Assembly (NCBI RefSeq): GCF_002195995.1
Contig: NZ_NHON01000053.1
Location: 1-41,908 of the forward strand
Source of the DNA: Inquilinus limosus
GTDB lineage: Bacteria > Pseudomonadota > Alphaproteobacteria > DSM-16000 > Inquilinaceae
Length of the DNA stretch: 41,908 nt
Direction: 5' to 3'
The notes beneath the pieces were generated by a model. It did not search any database, was not told the origin of the DNA, and saw only the letters and a program-made list of their open reading frames with translations. Both the position numbers and the translations under genes were made by a program. This document shows positions 15,133 through 21,860 of the stretch, one piece after another (position 1 is the stretch's first letter; every line of letters begins with the position of its first letter).

Positions 15133-16169
15133 GCCGGCTCTCGCCGGCCGGAGATGCCGGAGCCGCGCGGCGCGGCACCATCAACAATGTTAGAGTCTCT
15201 TACGTTAGACTCTAAGTTACGGACACCGATCTCGCTTGCAGACCAAAGGCTTAGCTGCGGTCCGTGCGCCTGATGTACCGATAGGCCTGCGCCCGAAGTA
15301 CCGATATCGGCTGCGCCCGATGTACCGAGCCCGGTCACAGGCTTATCCACCGGTTCTGGGGATAACTCGCCGACCGGTGTGATCCAGAGGAGGTCGCGGC
15401 CCTCGAAGGCGAGGCGATAGCCAGGCAGCGGCCGGCGGGCGGCGATGCGGCGGAGGTCGAGGGCAAAGTCGGACAGCCGAGCCAGGCTGCCGGACTTGGC
15501 GTGGAGGTGGCGGATCTCGAAGGTCCAGCCGCCAGGCTGGCGGCCGGCATGCTTCCGGGCGACCCGGTAGAGCCATCGCTCGATGCCGCCCGTCAGCCGG
15601 AAATACGCCGGGTCGATGGTCAGGACCAGCGACCGGTCCAGCACGCCACGGTAGAACCAGTCCGGCAGCACGAACTCCATGCCGCGGCAGCGGCCGGAGC
15701 CGTCGACCAGCTCCTGCCATTCGCCGATCCAGGAGAACTGGTGCCGGCGCCAGTTCGGTCCCTGGCGGATCGTGGTCAGCACCACGGTCGACTGCAGCCG
15801 CTGCAGCGCCGCCTTCAGCAGCCGATACTGACGGAAGCCGGTGTCCCGGCCGGTCGCCCGCAGGATCTGGTACGGCGTGAAGCGGAGGAAGCGGGAGGTG
15901 CGCAGACCATGGTCGGCGGCCTCGACGATCTGGGTTGCGGCCCAGATCAGGATGTCGGCGTCCCAGATGGTCGCCATGCCGTGCTCCGGCACAGCATAAA
16001 TCTGCACTTCCGTCTCGCCGGCCTTGTAGAGGATCGGCCGAGTGCGCCGCCCCTTGGCCAGCGAGAAGAAGGGCCGCTCCATCAGGTCGCGCTGATCGCG
16101 CGGGCTGACGCCGTCCTCGGGCAATGCGACGAAGGGAGAGAGCGTCGTCCGCTCGGGGAGAGTGGTCAT
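15129..16169 (-). CDS. repA: RepA-family replication initiator protein
   Basis: A 346-residue protein of the replication initiator A family common on alphaproteobacterial plasmids and ICEs. Conserved blocks are RDLMERPFFSLAKGRRTRPI, YKAGETEVQIYA, GMATIWDADILIWAATQI, the RFTPYQILRATGR region and the winged-helix-like IERWLYRVARKHAG part. The tail after about residue 265 is low in family conservation; it is where the DNA carries iteron-like repeats and a hairpin. The start at 16169 overlaps the preceding HTH gene (ATGA). RepA together with ParA implies that the element replicates autonomously at some stage. Confidence 0.92.
   Translation of the reverse strand: MTTLPERTTLSPFVALPEDGVSPRDQRDLMERPFFSLAKGRRTRPILYKAGETEVQIYAVPEHGMATIWDADILIWAATQIVEAADHGLRTSRFLRFTPYQILRATGRDTGFRQYRLLKAALQRLQSTVVLTTIRQGPNWRRHQFSWIGEWQELVDGSGRCRGMEFVLPDWFYRGVLDRSLVLTIDPAYFRLTGGIERWLYRVARKHAGRQPGGWTFEIRHLHAKSGSLARLSDFALDLRRIAARRPLPGYRLAFEGRDLLWITPVGELSPEPVDKPVTGLGTSGAADIGTSGAGLSVHQAHGPQLSLWSASEIGVRNLESNVRDSNIVDGAAPRGSGISGRREPA
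15190..15365. other. Candidate replication origin inside the 3' end of repA
   Basis: Three 18-base repeats of type TGCGCCNGANGTACCGA start at 15265, 15288 and 15312, spaced 23 and 24 bases (about two helical turns). On one side is an AT-rich hairpin with exact 9-base arms TTAGAGTCT (15190-15198) / AGACTCTAA (15207-15215). On the other are TTATCCACC (15343-15351), one base off the DnaA box TTATCCACA, and the weaker GGGGATAAC (15357-15365). The third repeat lies out of phase with the codons of the other two, so the repetition belongs to the DNA and not the protein. Confidence 0.55.
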
Positions 16170-16459
16170 CGTCCCCTCCCCGGCTCAGCGACCGTGTACT
16201 GCGGCGCCATGGCGGCATGGCGCTTGGCCGGCAGCACGGTGTCGGTGCCGGAATCGGAGGTCGAACGCCGGGAGCCGCGATCGGCCCAGGCCTTCAGATC
16301 CTCGATGGTGTAGACGACGCGGCCGCCGATCTTGCGGTATTGCGGCCCGGTGCCGTAGGTGCGGTGCTTTTCGAGGGTGCGGCCGGACAGGCCGAGGAAA
16401 CGCGCGGCCTCGGGCGTCCGGAGAAAGCGCGGCGGCATTCCGGCCAGAGGGTCGGGCAT
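16166..16459 (-). CDS. Helix-turn-helix (AlpA/MerR-like) DNA-binding protein
   Basis: A 97-residue protein. The HTH_17/AlpA-like domain occupies about residues 8-55: PPRFLRTPEAARFLGLSGRT, then LEKHRTYGTGPQYRKIGGRV and VYTIEDLKAWADRG. The ATG at 16459 has GGAGC upstream; the longer in-frame version from 16576 lacks a good site and conserved sequence. It overlaps repA by ATGA, so it is the first member of the repA-parA-traF chain and probably controls it. The C-terminal 35 residues are basic and poorly structured. Confidence 0.88.
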   Translation of the reverse strand: MPDPLAGMPPRFLRTPEAARFLGLSGRTLEKHRTYGTGPQYRKIGGRVVYTIEDLKAWADRGSRRSTSDSGTDTVLPAKRHAAMAPQYTVAEPGRGR

Positions 16460-16588
16460 GGTCGTGCTCCGTGGTCTTCGGGAAGGCCGCCGGACAGGGC
16501 GGCCGGTCGAAGGCCACGGTGGCGAAGCGCCGCCGCATGGGAGGATGGCGAAGACCGGGGTGGCAATAAGCGCCACCCCGACACCGAT

Positions 16589-17354
16589 TCAGCGTCGGGG
16601 ACCGAGCAGGCGGCGGTAGCCGCCGCGCATCAGCGTCAGGCCGCCGCGGACGAGGCGGATGGTCCGGTCGCGCAGCGAGGAGGTTTTCCAGTTCTCGTCG
16701 CGGATGCGGTCGGCGCCGAACAGAGCCTCGGCGATCTCGCGATAGCTCGCGCCCTCCGACCGTCCATCGACGGCGCGGAGCGACGCCATGAGCCGCGCCC
16801 GTCGTTGCGTCGGCAGGATCGGCGGAGCCTGTGGCTGCCCCTCCCGGAGCAGCCGCCAGAACCGGAGGGTCGCTTCGGCCCGGAACGGCGCCGTCACGTC
16901 GAGCGAGAGCGCCGCGTCAACGGCCGTGCCGCGGGCCGGAGAACCCGGCAGCCAGAGGCGATGCGTGCTGCGGCCGTCGCGCAGCAGCAGATGCAAACCA
17001 TCCGCGCCCTGGAGTTCGGCGACAGTGCCAAGCCATGTCTCGGGGTCGAAGACGATGGCGTCGGTCGGGGGATCAGGGAGGGAGGGAGTCAGAATCACCG
17101 TGCGGGCGTGCAGCTCTGGCAGCCAGAACACAGGCTGCTCGGAGGCGCGCCGCCGCGGATCCGCCAGAAAAGGTCAGCCCCCAGCGCCGGGCGAGGTTCG
17201 CAACCTCGGCCTCGGGGCCGAGAGCCTCCTTTCCCTGCGTGCGCTCGTAGTCGCCTCGATACTGCGGATGCCGCCGCAACGCTTCCCAGGCGAAGTCCGG
17301 GGCATCCAGATCGGAGCCATAGGCGGCCCGCGACCGCCAGTCGCCATTCGACAT
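16589..17354 (-). pseudogene. DUF6499-DUF2285 protein, split by a one-base frameshift
   Basis: The N-terminal part from ATG 17354 reads MSNGDWRSRAAYGSDLDAPD through LARRWGLTF, a DUF6499 transcriptional-regulator-like domain. The rest continues in another frame as LADPRRRASEQPVFWLPELH into a DUF2285 domain ending at 16589. The switch is at a run of four T on the coding strand (plus-strand AAAA, 17168-17171). With three T the product is one continuous 254-residue protein of the usual fused architecture. Without repair the first frame adds about 37 unrelated residues. This is either a homopolymer sequencing error or a recent mutation. The family accompanies rep modules in mobile elements; its function is unproven. 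Confidence 0.85.
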
Positions 17355-17434
17355 GACGTCTCCCTCGGTCCGGCATCATCAACGATGCACGGCTGCATCT
17401 TGGGAGCTCATTCCTGATTGAGAAGTCCTCGCAA

Positions 17435-17452
17435 CGGCATCACGTGATGCCG
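17435..17452. promoter_or_regulatory. 18-base perfect palindrome upstream of the DUF6499-DUF2285 gene
   Basis: CGGCATCACGTGATGCCG is a perfect palindrome in the 190-base gap (17355-17545), 80 bases before the start at 17354. It has no T-run, so it is more like a dimeric regulator site than a terminator. It could serve the promoter of the rep operon. Confidence 0.45.
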
Positions 17453-17545
17453 ATTGCGTGCAGAGCCGCCCTTACGCTTCGCCTCGAAGCTGCAAGTGCG
17501 ACGATGTGACTCCACGGGAATCAGGTTCAGCGGGCTGCCGGCGGC

Positions 17546-17800
17546 TCAGCCCTTCCGCAGCAGCTCACGGTAGCCCTCGGCGCTGAGCCAGCGGGCCCGG
17601 GCGAGATGGCTTTCATGGCATTTGCGCACGCGCTCCGGATCTTGGTCGGGGTCGAGGCCGAGCACGATCTTCGCGACTTCGCGCCAGTCAGCCCCCTCTT
17701 CCGCCGCGTCGAGCAGACGGAGATAATCCACCAGATGCTCCCGGTCGTAGTCAGTCAGCTCGTCGCCGGTCGGCGCGCTATCGGCAATCGGAGGAGCCAC
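17546..17800 (-). CDS. Short DUF2285-family protein
   Basis: An 84-residue protein with the pattern LTDYDREHLVDYLRLLDAAE, EGADWREVAKIVLGLDP and ESHLARARWLSAEGYRELL, which is the short DUF2285 form seen beside the longer DUF6499-DUF2285 gene in alphaproteobacterial ICEs. The start is a GTG at 17800, because a TAG closes the frame just upstream. The purine-rich GGGGTAGGG ahead of it is the only candidate ribosome site. It is a predicted DNA-binding or regulatory helper; no function is established. It is divergent from the XRE gene across a 175-base spacer. Confidence 0.83.
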   Translation of the reverse strand: MAPPIADSAPTGDELTDYDREHLVDYLRLLDAAEEGADWREVAKIVLGLDPDQDPERVRKCHESHLARARWLSAEGYRELLRKG

Positions 17801-17928
17801 TCGTCCCTACCCCCTCATCGGGTCCGCAGTGTCAGCCAGGAGGTAATTTGCCCTACAATTGGCGTGCTTGTCACGGCCATTGCAGACCAGGGTCGTCAGA
17901 GGCCGGCCCAGCGACTCCGGCCGATGTA

Positions 17929-17954
17929 GACTATAGTCCGTGGTTCGATAGTCA
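17929..17954. promoter_or_regulatory. Candidate operator between DUF2285 and XRE genes
   Basis: A 10-base palindrome GACTATAGTC (17929-17938) is followed at 17949-17954 by a further ATAGTC half-site, 22-47 bases before the XRE start. TTGACT on the minus strand and TATAGT words fall within it, so it may overlap promoters for both divergent genes. Small XRE repressors usually bind such repeated half-sites next to their own gene. Confidence 0.45.
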
Positions 17955-17975
17955 ACACACAGCTTGTCTGCATGC

Positions 17976-18200
17976 ATGGACATGCGCAAGCTGGTGGCCC
18001 GCAATCTCAAGAAATTCCGGATCGACGCCGGCCTGTCTCAGGAAGAGTTGGCAGAGCAGTCCGGTGTCGATCGCACGTACGTCAGTGGGATCGAGCGTGG
18101 ACTCCGTAATCCAACAATCGTCATGCTCTGGCAGATCGCGTCCGTATTGAAGATCGAGCCTTGGCAACTGATCCATCCGGACTCGGCCGCAGACGAGTGA
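17976..18200 (+). CDS. XRE-family (Cro/C1-type) repressor
   Basis: A 74-residue stand-alone helix-turn-helix regulator. From MDMRKLVARNLKKFRIDAG the fold continues with LSQEELAEQSGVDRTYVSGI, where the recognition helix is about GVDRTYVSGIER, then RGLRNPTIVMLWQIASVL. The ATG at 17976 is chosen because the family starts MDMRKLV; a TTG at 17964 would add four residues. Ribosome site is weak. It is transcribed against the surrounding minus-strand genes, as expected of a master repressor of an ICE. It probably controls itself and the divergent DUF2285/rep side. Confidence 0.88.
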   Translation: MDMRKLVARNLKKFRIDAGLSQEELAEQSGVDRTYVSGIERGLRNPTIVMLWQIASVLKIEPWQLIHPDSAADE

Positions 18201-18211
18201 AAGCAGAAGAC

Positions 18212-18239
18212 CCGCCGATCCGCGCTCGCGGATCGGCGG
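18212..18239. terminator. Hairpin after the XRE gene
   Basis: Exact 13-base arms CCGCCGATCCGCG / CGCGGATCGGCGG with a two-base gap, 11 bases after the XRE stop. It is followed on the plus strand by AAAATT and not a T-run, so intrinsic termination is doubtful; it may protect the mRNA 3' end. Confidence 0.45.
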
Positions 18240-18271
18240 AAAATTGCAGATCCTGAAATTCATCAATCGGC

Positions 18272-18310
18272 AAAAAAGCCGTGCAGCTGGAAATCCGGCT
18301 GCACGGCTTT
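18272..18310 (-). terminator. Rho-independent terminator of the DUF932 gene
   Basis: On the minus strand GCCGTGCAGC, a 10-base loop and GCTGCACGGC are followed by TTTTTT. It begins 8 bases past the DUF932 stop at 18318. A canonical intrinsic terminator, which makes DUF932 a single-gene transcript. Confidence 0.9.
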
Positions 18311-18317
18311 GCGATGA

Positions 18318-19514
18318 TCAGGCAGCGCGCTCCAGCAGCGCGCGGGCCTTGCCCTCGAGCTCGAGCCGGCCATCCTGGTGCGGCTTGGTCCGGGCGAGAG
18401 CCGTGATCCCCTGCACGAAATCGAACAGGCTCTCGGGTGGATGCCCCTCCTCGTTCAGCACGGTCGCGATGATCCTGGCCGTCTCCGGCTTGGAGAAGCC
18501 GCGCTTGCGCAGGAAGGCCTGCCGGTCCTCCTCGGTGCGGGCAACGATCCTCTCCCGCGCCGCCTTGATGCCGGCGACGAACGGGGCCGGGCTGGAATTT
18601 GCGAAGCCGTCCAGGGCCGGCGCCGCCTCGTGGGCGAACCGCTGCGCCGCGAACTTCGAATGCCGGATGGTGATCTCCTCGAAGCCCTCCACGCCCCACA
18701 GGTTCCGGTTCTGGCAGACGGCACGGAGGTAGAAGGAGGCGATGCCGAGGGTCTTCGATCCAACTTCGGAGTTCCAGGCGTAGAAGCCCCGGAAATACAG
18801 ATCGGGCTCGCCGTTCGGCAGCCGTCCCGCCTCGATCGGGTGGGTGTCGTCGACGAGAAACAGGAACACGTCCCGGTCGCTGGCGTAGAGGGTCGTTGTC
18901 TCGCGGGTCACGTCGATGAAGGGGTTGTGGGTCATGGTCGCCCAGTCGAGCACGCCCGGCACCTTCCAGCGGGTGTCGCCGGTGCCGTCGCCGGCGATGC
19001 GCTGCACGGCGGCGACGAGTTCGTGATCCCAGATCCGCCCGTAGTCGGGCCCGGTGACGGCGCGGAGCTCGATACGGCCGGTCTCGGCCTCAAGCGTCTT
19101 CACCAACTCGCCGCGATGGCTGAGCAGGCCATGCTGCAGGTTGATCCCGGCCAGCGGCGCCGGCAGCTGACGCAGATACGTCGATGGGGCGCCAATCAGG
19201 GTGCAGAACTGGCCGAAGCTCCAATGCGTCGGCGAAACCGGCTCGTCCCGGCCGGGCACGATCAGGGCGAGGCGCTCGGCATCGTCCCGGCTCGCCTCGA
19301 TGCGCACCGCCCGGCTCTCCACCGTCCGCGCGGTCGCCCGCTGGGCACGCGCGAGCACCGCCGCATGCAGGTCGGACAGGCTGAGATAGCGCTCATCGTC
19401 CGGTCGGCTGAACCATTCCGACGACACCCGGCCGATCCGATCGCCGCGCGACACGTCCACGCGAAAACTCGACGTCACCGGCCGCTCGTCCGGGCTCTGG
19501 ATCGTCGCATTCAT
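18318..19514 (-). CDS. DUF932 domain protein
   Basis: A 398-residue soluble protein of the DUF932 (phage/plasmid-like) family. Recognisable blocks are the N-terminal YLSLSDLHAAVLARA, the central HWSFGQFCTLIGAPSTYLRQ, then IWDHELVAAVQRIAGDG, DVFLFLVDDTHPIEAGR, FRGFYAWNSEVGSKTLGIAS and CQNRNLWGVEGFEEITIRHS. Length is normal. The ATG at 19514 has AAGGAGACGAG upstream. It is monocistronic, with a strong terminator at 18272-18310 and palindromic element C upstream. DUF932 genes recur in leading regions of plasmids and ICEs, often near anti-restriction genes; the biochemical role is unknown. Confidence 0.92.
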   Translation of the reverse strand: MNATIQSPDERPVTSSFRVDVSRGDRIGRVSSEWFSRPDDERYLSLSDLHAAVLARAQRATARTVESRAVRIEASRDDAERLALIVPGRDEPVSPTHWSFGQFCTLIGAPSTYLRQLPAPLAGINLQHGLLSHRGELVKTLEAETGRIELRAVTGPDYGRIWDHELVAAVQRIAGDGTGDTRWKVPGVLDWATMTHNPFIDVTRETTTLYASDRDVFLFLVDDTHPIEAGRLPNGEPDLYFRGFYAWNSEVGSKTLGIASFYLRAVCQNRNLWGVEGFEEITIRHSKFAAQRFAHEAAPALDGFANSSPAPFVAGIKAARERIVARTEEDRQAFLRKRGFSKPETARIIATVLNEEGHPPESLFDFVQGITALARTKPHQDGRLELEGKARALLERAA

Positions 19515-19589
19515 CTCTCGTCTCCTTCAGTTGCAGCGCTTCGGGGGCGCATGCCACCGAAGGCGCCTGCCGAAGGGGCGAGGAAGGGA

Positions 19590-19712
19590 GCGGCGCAAAC
19601 GGGGTCGGCCGCGAGGAGGGGGATCACCCGGGCTGGCAGGCCGGAGGCCGAAGCCCGGGGAGACCTCGCGGCCGACAAGGAGCGGAGCGACGCAGCCGGC
19701 CCCTTGCGCCGC
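19590..19712. promoter_or_regulatory. Palindromic element C, upstream of DUF932
   Basis: Three nested inverted repeats: outer GCGGCGCAA (19590-19598) with its partner at 19704-19712; middle GTCGGCCGCGAGG (19604-19616) with the exact partner at 19664-19676; inner CCCGGGCT (19627-19634) with AGCCCGGG (19652-19659). The block ends 76 bases before the DUF932 ATG. It is the counterpart in placement and architecture of elements A, B and D. Open frames crossing it are antisense shadows. Confidence 0.55.
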
Positions 19713-20132
19713 GGGAAACCCTAGGTTTCCGAACCCGGCTCGGCGGCCGAAGGCAGCCGAGCTCACAAGAGGATCCCGACGCCGTGGAGCATGGCGACGG
19801 CGAAGCCGTCCACGGCGGCGAGCGCCACGCGAGGCGGGGCGGAAACAGCCCTGTCTGGGCGGGTCAGCATGGCGACGGCGCAGCCGGGACCCGACCAGTC
19901 TGGGCCCGCACCGACCGCTCCGCATGGCCGCGATCGGGAGTGTTATCTGGATGGATGGAGACACCGAGCGCCACTGCAAAGCAGTGTAGAAACACTCTGA
20001 AACAAAAATGGACCGACAATTTTTTCAGGCTAGCGGATCGCTCCGCCAGTCACCTCAATTTTTTCTGCCGCCTTCTGGCGTTTCGATAGAAGGCACTCTA
20101 CAATCAGCAAGGTTATTCAATGGAGACACAGT
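19713..20132. other. Gene-free stretch between element C and mucR
   Basis: No credible ORF. The GC-rich left part has a small hairpin GGAAACC-CTA-GGTTTCC (19713-19729) and the repeated word CATGGCGACGGCG (near 19793 and 19869). From about 19985 the sequence turns AT-rich (two runs of six T), with TACAAT at 20099-20104 that could be the -10 of the mucR promoter. No convincing -35 was found. Confidence 0.4.
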
Positions 20133-20618
20133 ATGAGCGTTGATGATCAGCGGGTCGCACCATCCGATGATGAAATTCGAGCTTTGACGGCCAAGATCGT
20201 ATCTGCCCATGTCGGCAACAACTCCGTCGCGATCAGCGATCTGCCATCGCTCATTGTTCAGGTCCACGGCGCCCTGAGCGGATTGGACAAGCCGGTCTCG
20301 CCGGTGGTCGAACGGCCGCAGCCCGCGGTGCCGATCAAGAAGTCGGTGACGCCGGAATGGATCGTCTGCCTTGAGGACGGCAAGAAGCTGAAGATGCTGA
20401 AGCGCCACCTGTCCTCGGCCTACGGCATGACGCCTGAGCAGTATCGCGAGCGCTGGGGTTTGCCGGCGGACTATCCGATGGTCGCACCCGGCTACGCGCA
20501 GCAGCGGAGCGCCCTGGCCAAGGCGATCGGCCTGGGCACCCGGCGCAACGCCTTGCCGCCGCAGCCGGCGGCAGTGCCCGCCCCTGCCAAGCGCAGCCGC
20601 TCAAAGAAGTCCGCCTGA
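20133..20618 (+). CDS. Ros/MucR-family transcriptional regulator with an incomplete zinc site
   Basis: A 161-residue regulator. An N-terminal helical oligomerisation region (about residues 10-55) is followed by the DNA-binding part from about residue 73: PEWIVCLEDGKKLKMLKRHL, then AYGMTPEQYRERWGLPADYP and MVAPGYAQQRSALAKAIGLG. This is a clear MucR signature. Candidate ligands C79, D82 and H92 are present, but the position of the second histidine (MucR normally RHLxTHY) is RHLSSAY, with alanine at 96. Some Ros/MucR homologues from Mesorhizobium loti are known to fold without zinc, so the protein may still be active. A Lys/Arg/Ser-rich tail follows. The ATG at 20133 has GGAGACAC upstream. It may silence the element or host genes. 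Confidence 0.92.
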   Translation: MSVDDQRVAPSDDEIRALTAKIVSAHVGNNSVAISDLPSLIVQVHGALSGLDKPVSPVVERPQPAVPIKKSVTPEWIVCLEDGKKLKMLKRHLSSAYGMTPEQYRERWGLPADYPMVAPGYAQQRSALAKAIGLGTRRNALPPQPAAVPAPAKRSRSKKSA

Positions 20619-20626
20619 ACGGACAC

Positions 20627-20661
20627 GTCGGCGATCATCGGCGTTGTCGATGATCGCCGAC
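20627..20661 (+). terminator. Hairpin after mucR
   Basis: Exact 14-base arms GTCGGCGATCATCG / CGATGATCGCCGAC around a 7-base loop, 8 bases after the mucR stop. No T-run follows, so it is a strong 3' hairpin but not a textbook intrinsic terminator. Confidence 0.6.
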
Positions 20662-20785
20662 GACATCGAAGACAAAGCGCTTCAGCCCCCGACGCGCTTC
20701 ATGGCAAAACGCTCGCGCATACGCCCTCTGAGGTAGGCGCCCCCTGCCCCGTTGCCGTTCCGCGCGGGTGGGTCTCCACCAGGAG

Positions 20786-20811
20786 ACGCCCCGCTCCGGA
20801 GAGCGGGGCGT
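20786..20811 (-). terminator. Hairpin after DUF736
   Basis: Exact 11-base arms ACGCCCCGCTC / GAGCGGGGCGT with a CGGA loop, 14 bases past the DUF736 stop. It lacks a T-run. It closes the single-gene DUF736 unit and faces the mucR hairpin. Confidence 0.6.
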
Positions 20812-20825
20812 CAGGCCCTGGTCGG

Positions 20826-21134
20826 TCAGTCGCCGTTGCGGCGGGACCAGATCAGAGAGAGGTCGTCATTGCCCTCGGTCTCGACCAGCGAGGCGTAGAT
20901 CGGGGCCGGGAAGCTGGGATCGTCGAGCTTGACCGAGAGATAGTTGCGGCCCGCGTTCGAGGTCTTCTTCCATGCGGCGCCGAACTCCGTGGCCCCGGCG
21001 AAGATGCGGTAATCGGGGGCCTTGTCGTTCTCGCGCTCGGCCGGGCGGATCGTCGCCTTGACGTTCAAGGTCAGGGTCTTGACCGAGCCGGTGAAGCCGT
21101 CGCCGGACTTGGTGAAGGAACCGATGGTCGCCAT
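20826..21134 (-). CDS. DUF736 family protein
   Basis: A 102-residue DUF736 protein: [60 protein letters not shown], then [20 protein letters not shown]. It is beta-rich and soluble. DUF736 is almost confined to alphaproteobacterial plasmids and ICEs, usually as a single gene near the leading region; its function is not established. The ATG at 21134 has AGAGGAGACC upstream. Element D lies 110 bases upstream and a hairpin follows the stop. Confidence 0.95.
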   Translation of the reverse strand: MATIGSFTKSGDGFTGSVKTLTLNVKATIRPAERENDKAPDYRIFAGATEFGAAWKKTSNAGRNYLSVKLDDPSFPAPIYASLVETEGNDDLSLIWSRRNGD

Positions 21135-21243
21135 GGTGGTCTCCTCTTACGTTGCCCGGGCCGCGCCCATCGCGGCCTCGATGGCGATCAGGAGGCCGAG
21201 GGGCGATCGCGCCGCAGCCGCCAGGCCCGCAGCGGAGCGAAGG

Positions 21244-21321
21244 ACGGCGGGAGACGGCTTTTTTGCTTCGCGATGCAAAGCCGGGCCCGCCCGGCGGCGG
21301 GAAAAAGTCGTCTCCCGCCGT
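21244..21321. promoter_or_regulatory. Palindromic element D, upstream of DUF736
   Basis: The arms at 21244-21263 and 21302-21321 match at 19 of 20 positions (left arm begins ACGGCGGGAGACG and ends CTTTTT). The 38-base loop contains two further hairpins: TTGC/GCAA around TTCGCGA, and GCCGGGC/GCCCGGC. CGATCGC words also flank it (about 21204 and 21332). It begins 110 bases before the DUF736 ATG. It is the most perfect of the four leader palindromes. Confidence 0.62.
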
Positions 21322-21860
21322 TGCGGATCAGCGATCGAGGCACAGCCGGTCCCTCGGCCAGATCAGGCCATCCGAGGCGGCGTGGACGCGCCCGCAGATA
21401 GGGCCATGAGGAGACGTGGCGGCTCTCGGGCCGACGCCAAGATGAGACGGCGCCGCAGGCATGCAGGGACAAGCTCCAGCGATTCAATGACGGCAAAACG
21501 GTCAAACGACGGTCAATGAGATGTCGACGCCGGCCCCGAAGTCGGACCTCAGCCGGGGACCGTCCCCGGCCGTCGAAGTGACATGCGAGCGAGCCGTATG
21601 CCCCGTTGGATTCTCCCGTCGACCTGCCGGTAGGCCAGGCAGGGCCGCGCCAGAAGCGGACATGGCCAAGCGTTCCCGAGACCGGACATTGCCAGAAGTC
21701 ACGGAATGCGGGCTTTGTCGGCTAAGCCAGATTGGGGAACGCCCCCGGAACCGGCCGTCTCAACTGGCACCTCGAAGCGGACATGACCACCACACTATCA
21801 GACGGGTCTTGCACCGCATTCAACCTTCGGGGTCTGGGTTGTCTCTGCGGACATACAGCG
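21322..21860. other. Gene-free spacer with repeated short words
   Basis: No supported gene; the open frames here have no family features and run into the antisense of the next gene. The stretch carries GAAGCGGAC at 21653-21661 and 21774-21782, CCGGACATT at 21682-21690 and TGCGGACATA near 21846. The same words recur in the spacers at 32.4-32.6 kb and 34.7-34.9 kb. This spacer separates the conjugation element from the five-gene operon and may contain a former junction; no att site was recognised. Confidence 0.4.

Noticed and set aside
15265-15329. The repeated GTSGA in RepA as a protein repeat
   Set aside because: Only two of the three DNA copies are in the same frame; the third encodes different residues, so the repeat is better explained at DNA level.
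15265-15329. A short CRISPR-like array
   Set aside because: There are only three repeats, with 5-6 base gaps and no cas genes; the spacing fits iterons.
17073-17354. DUF6499 as a separate 93-residue gene
   Set aside because: Its last about 37 residues are unlike the family, while the correct continuation lies in the next frame; a frameshifted fusion explains both halves.
19527-19989. Overlapping frames of about 150 codons on both strands upstream of DUF932
   Set aside because: They follow palindromic element C, are Arg/Pro/Gly-rich on both strands and match no family; palindromic GC-rich DNA produces such frames.
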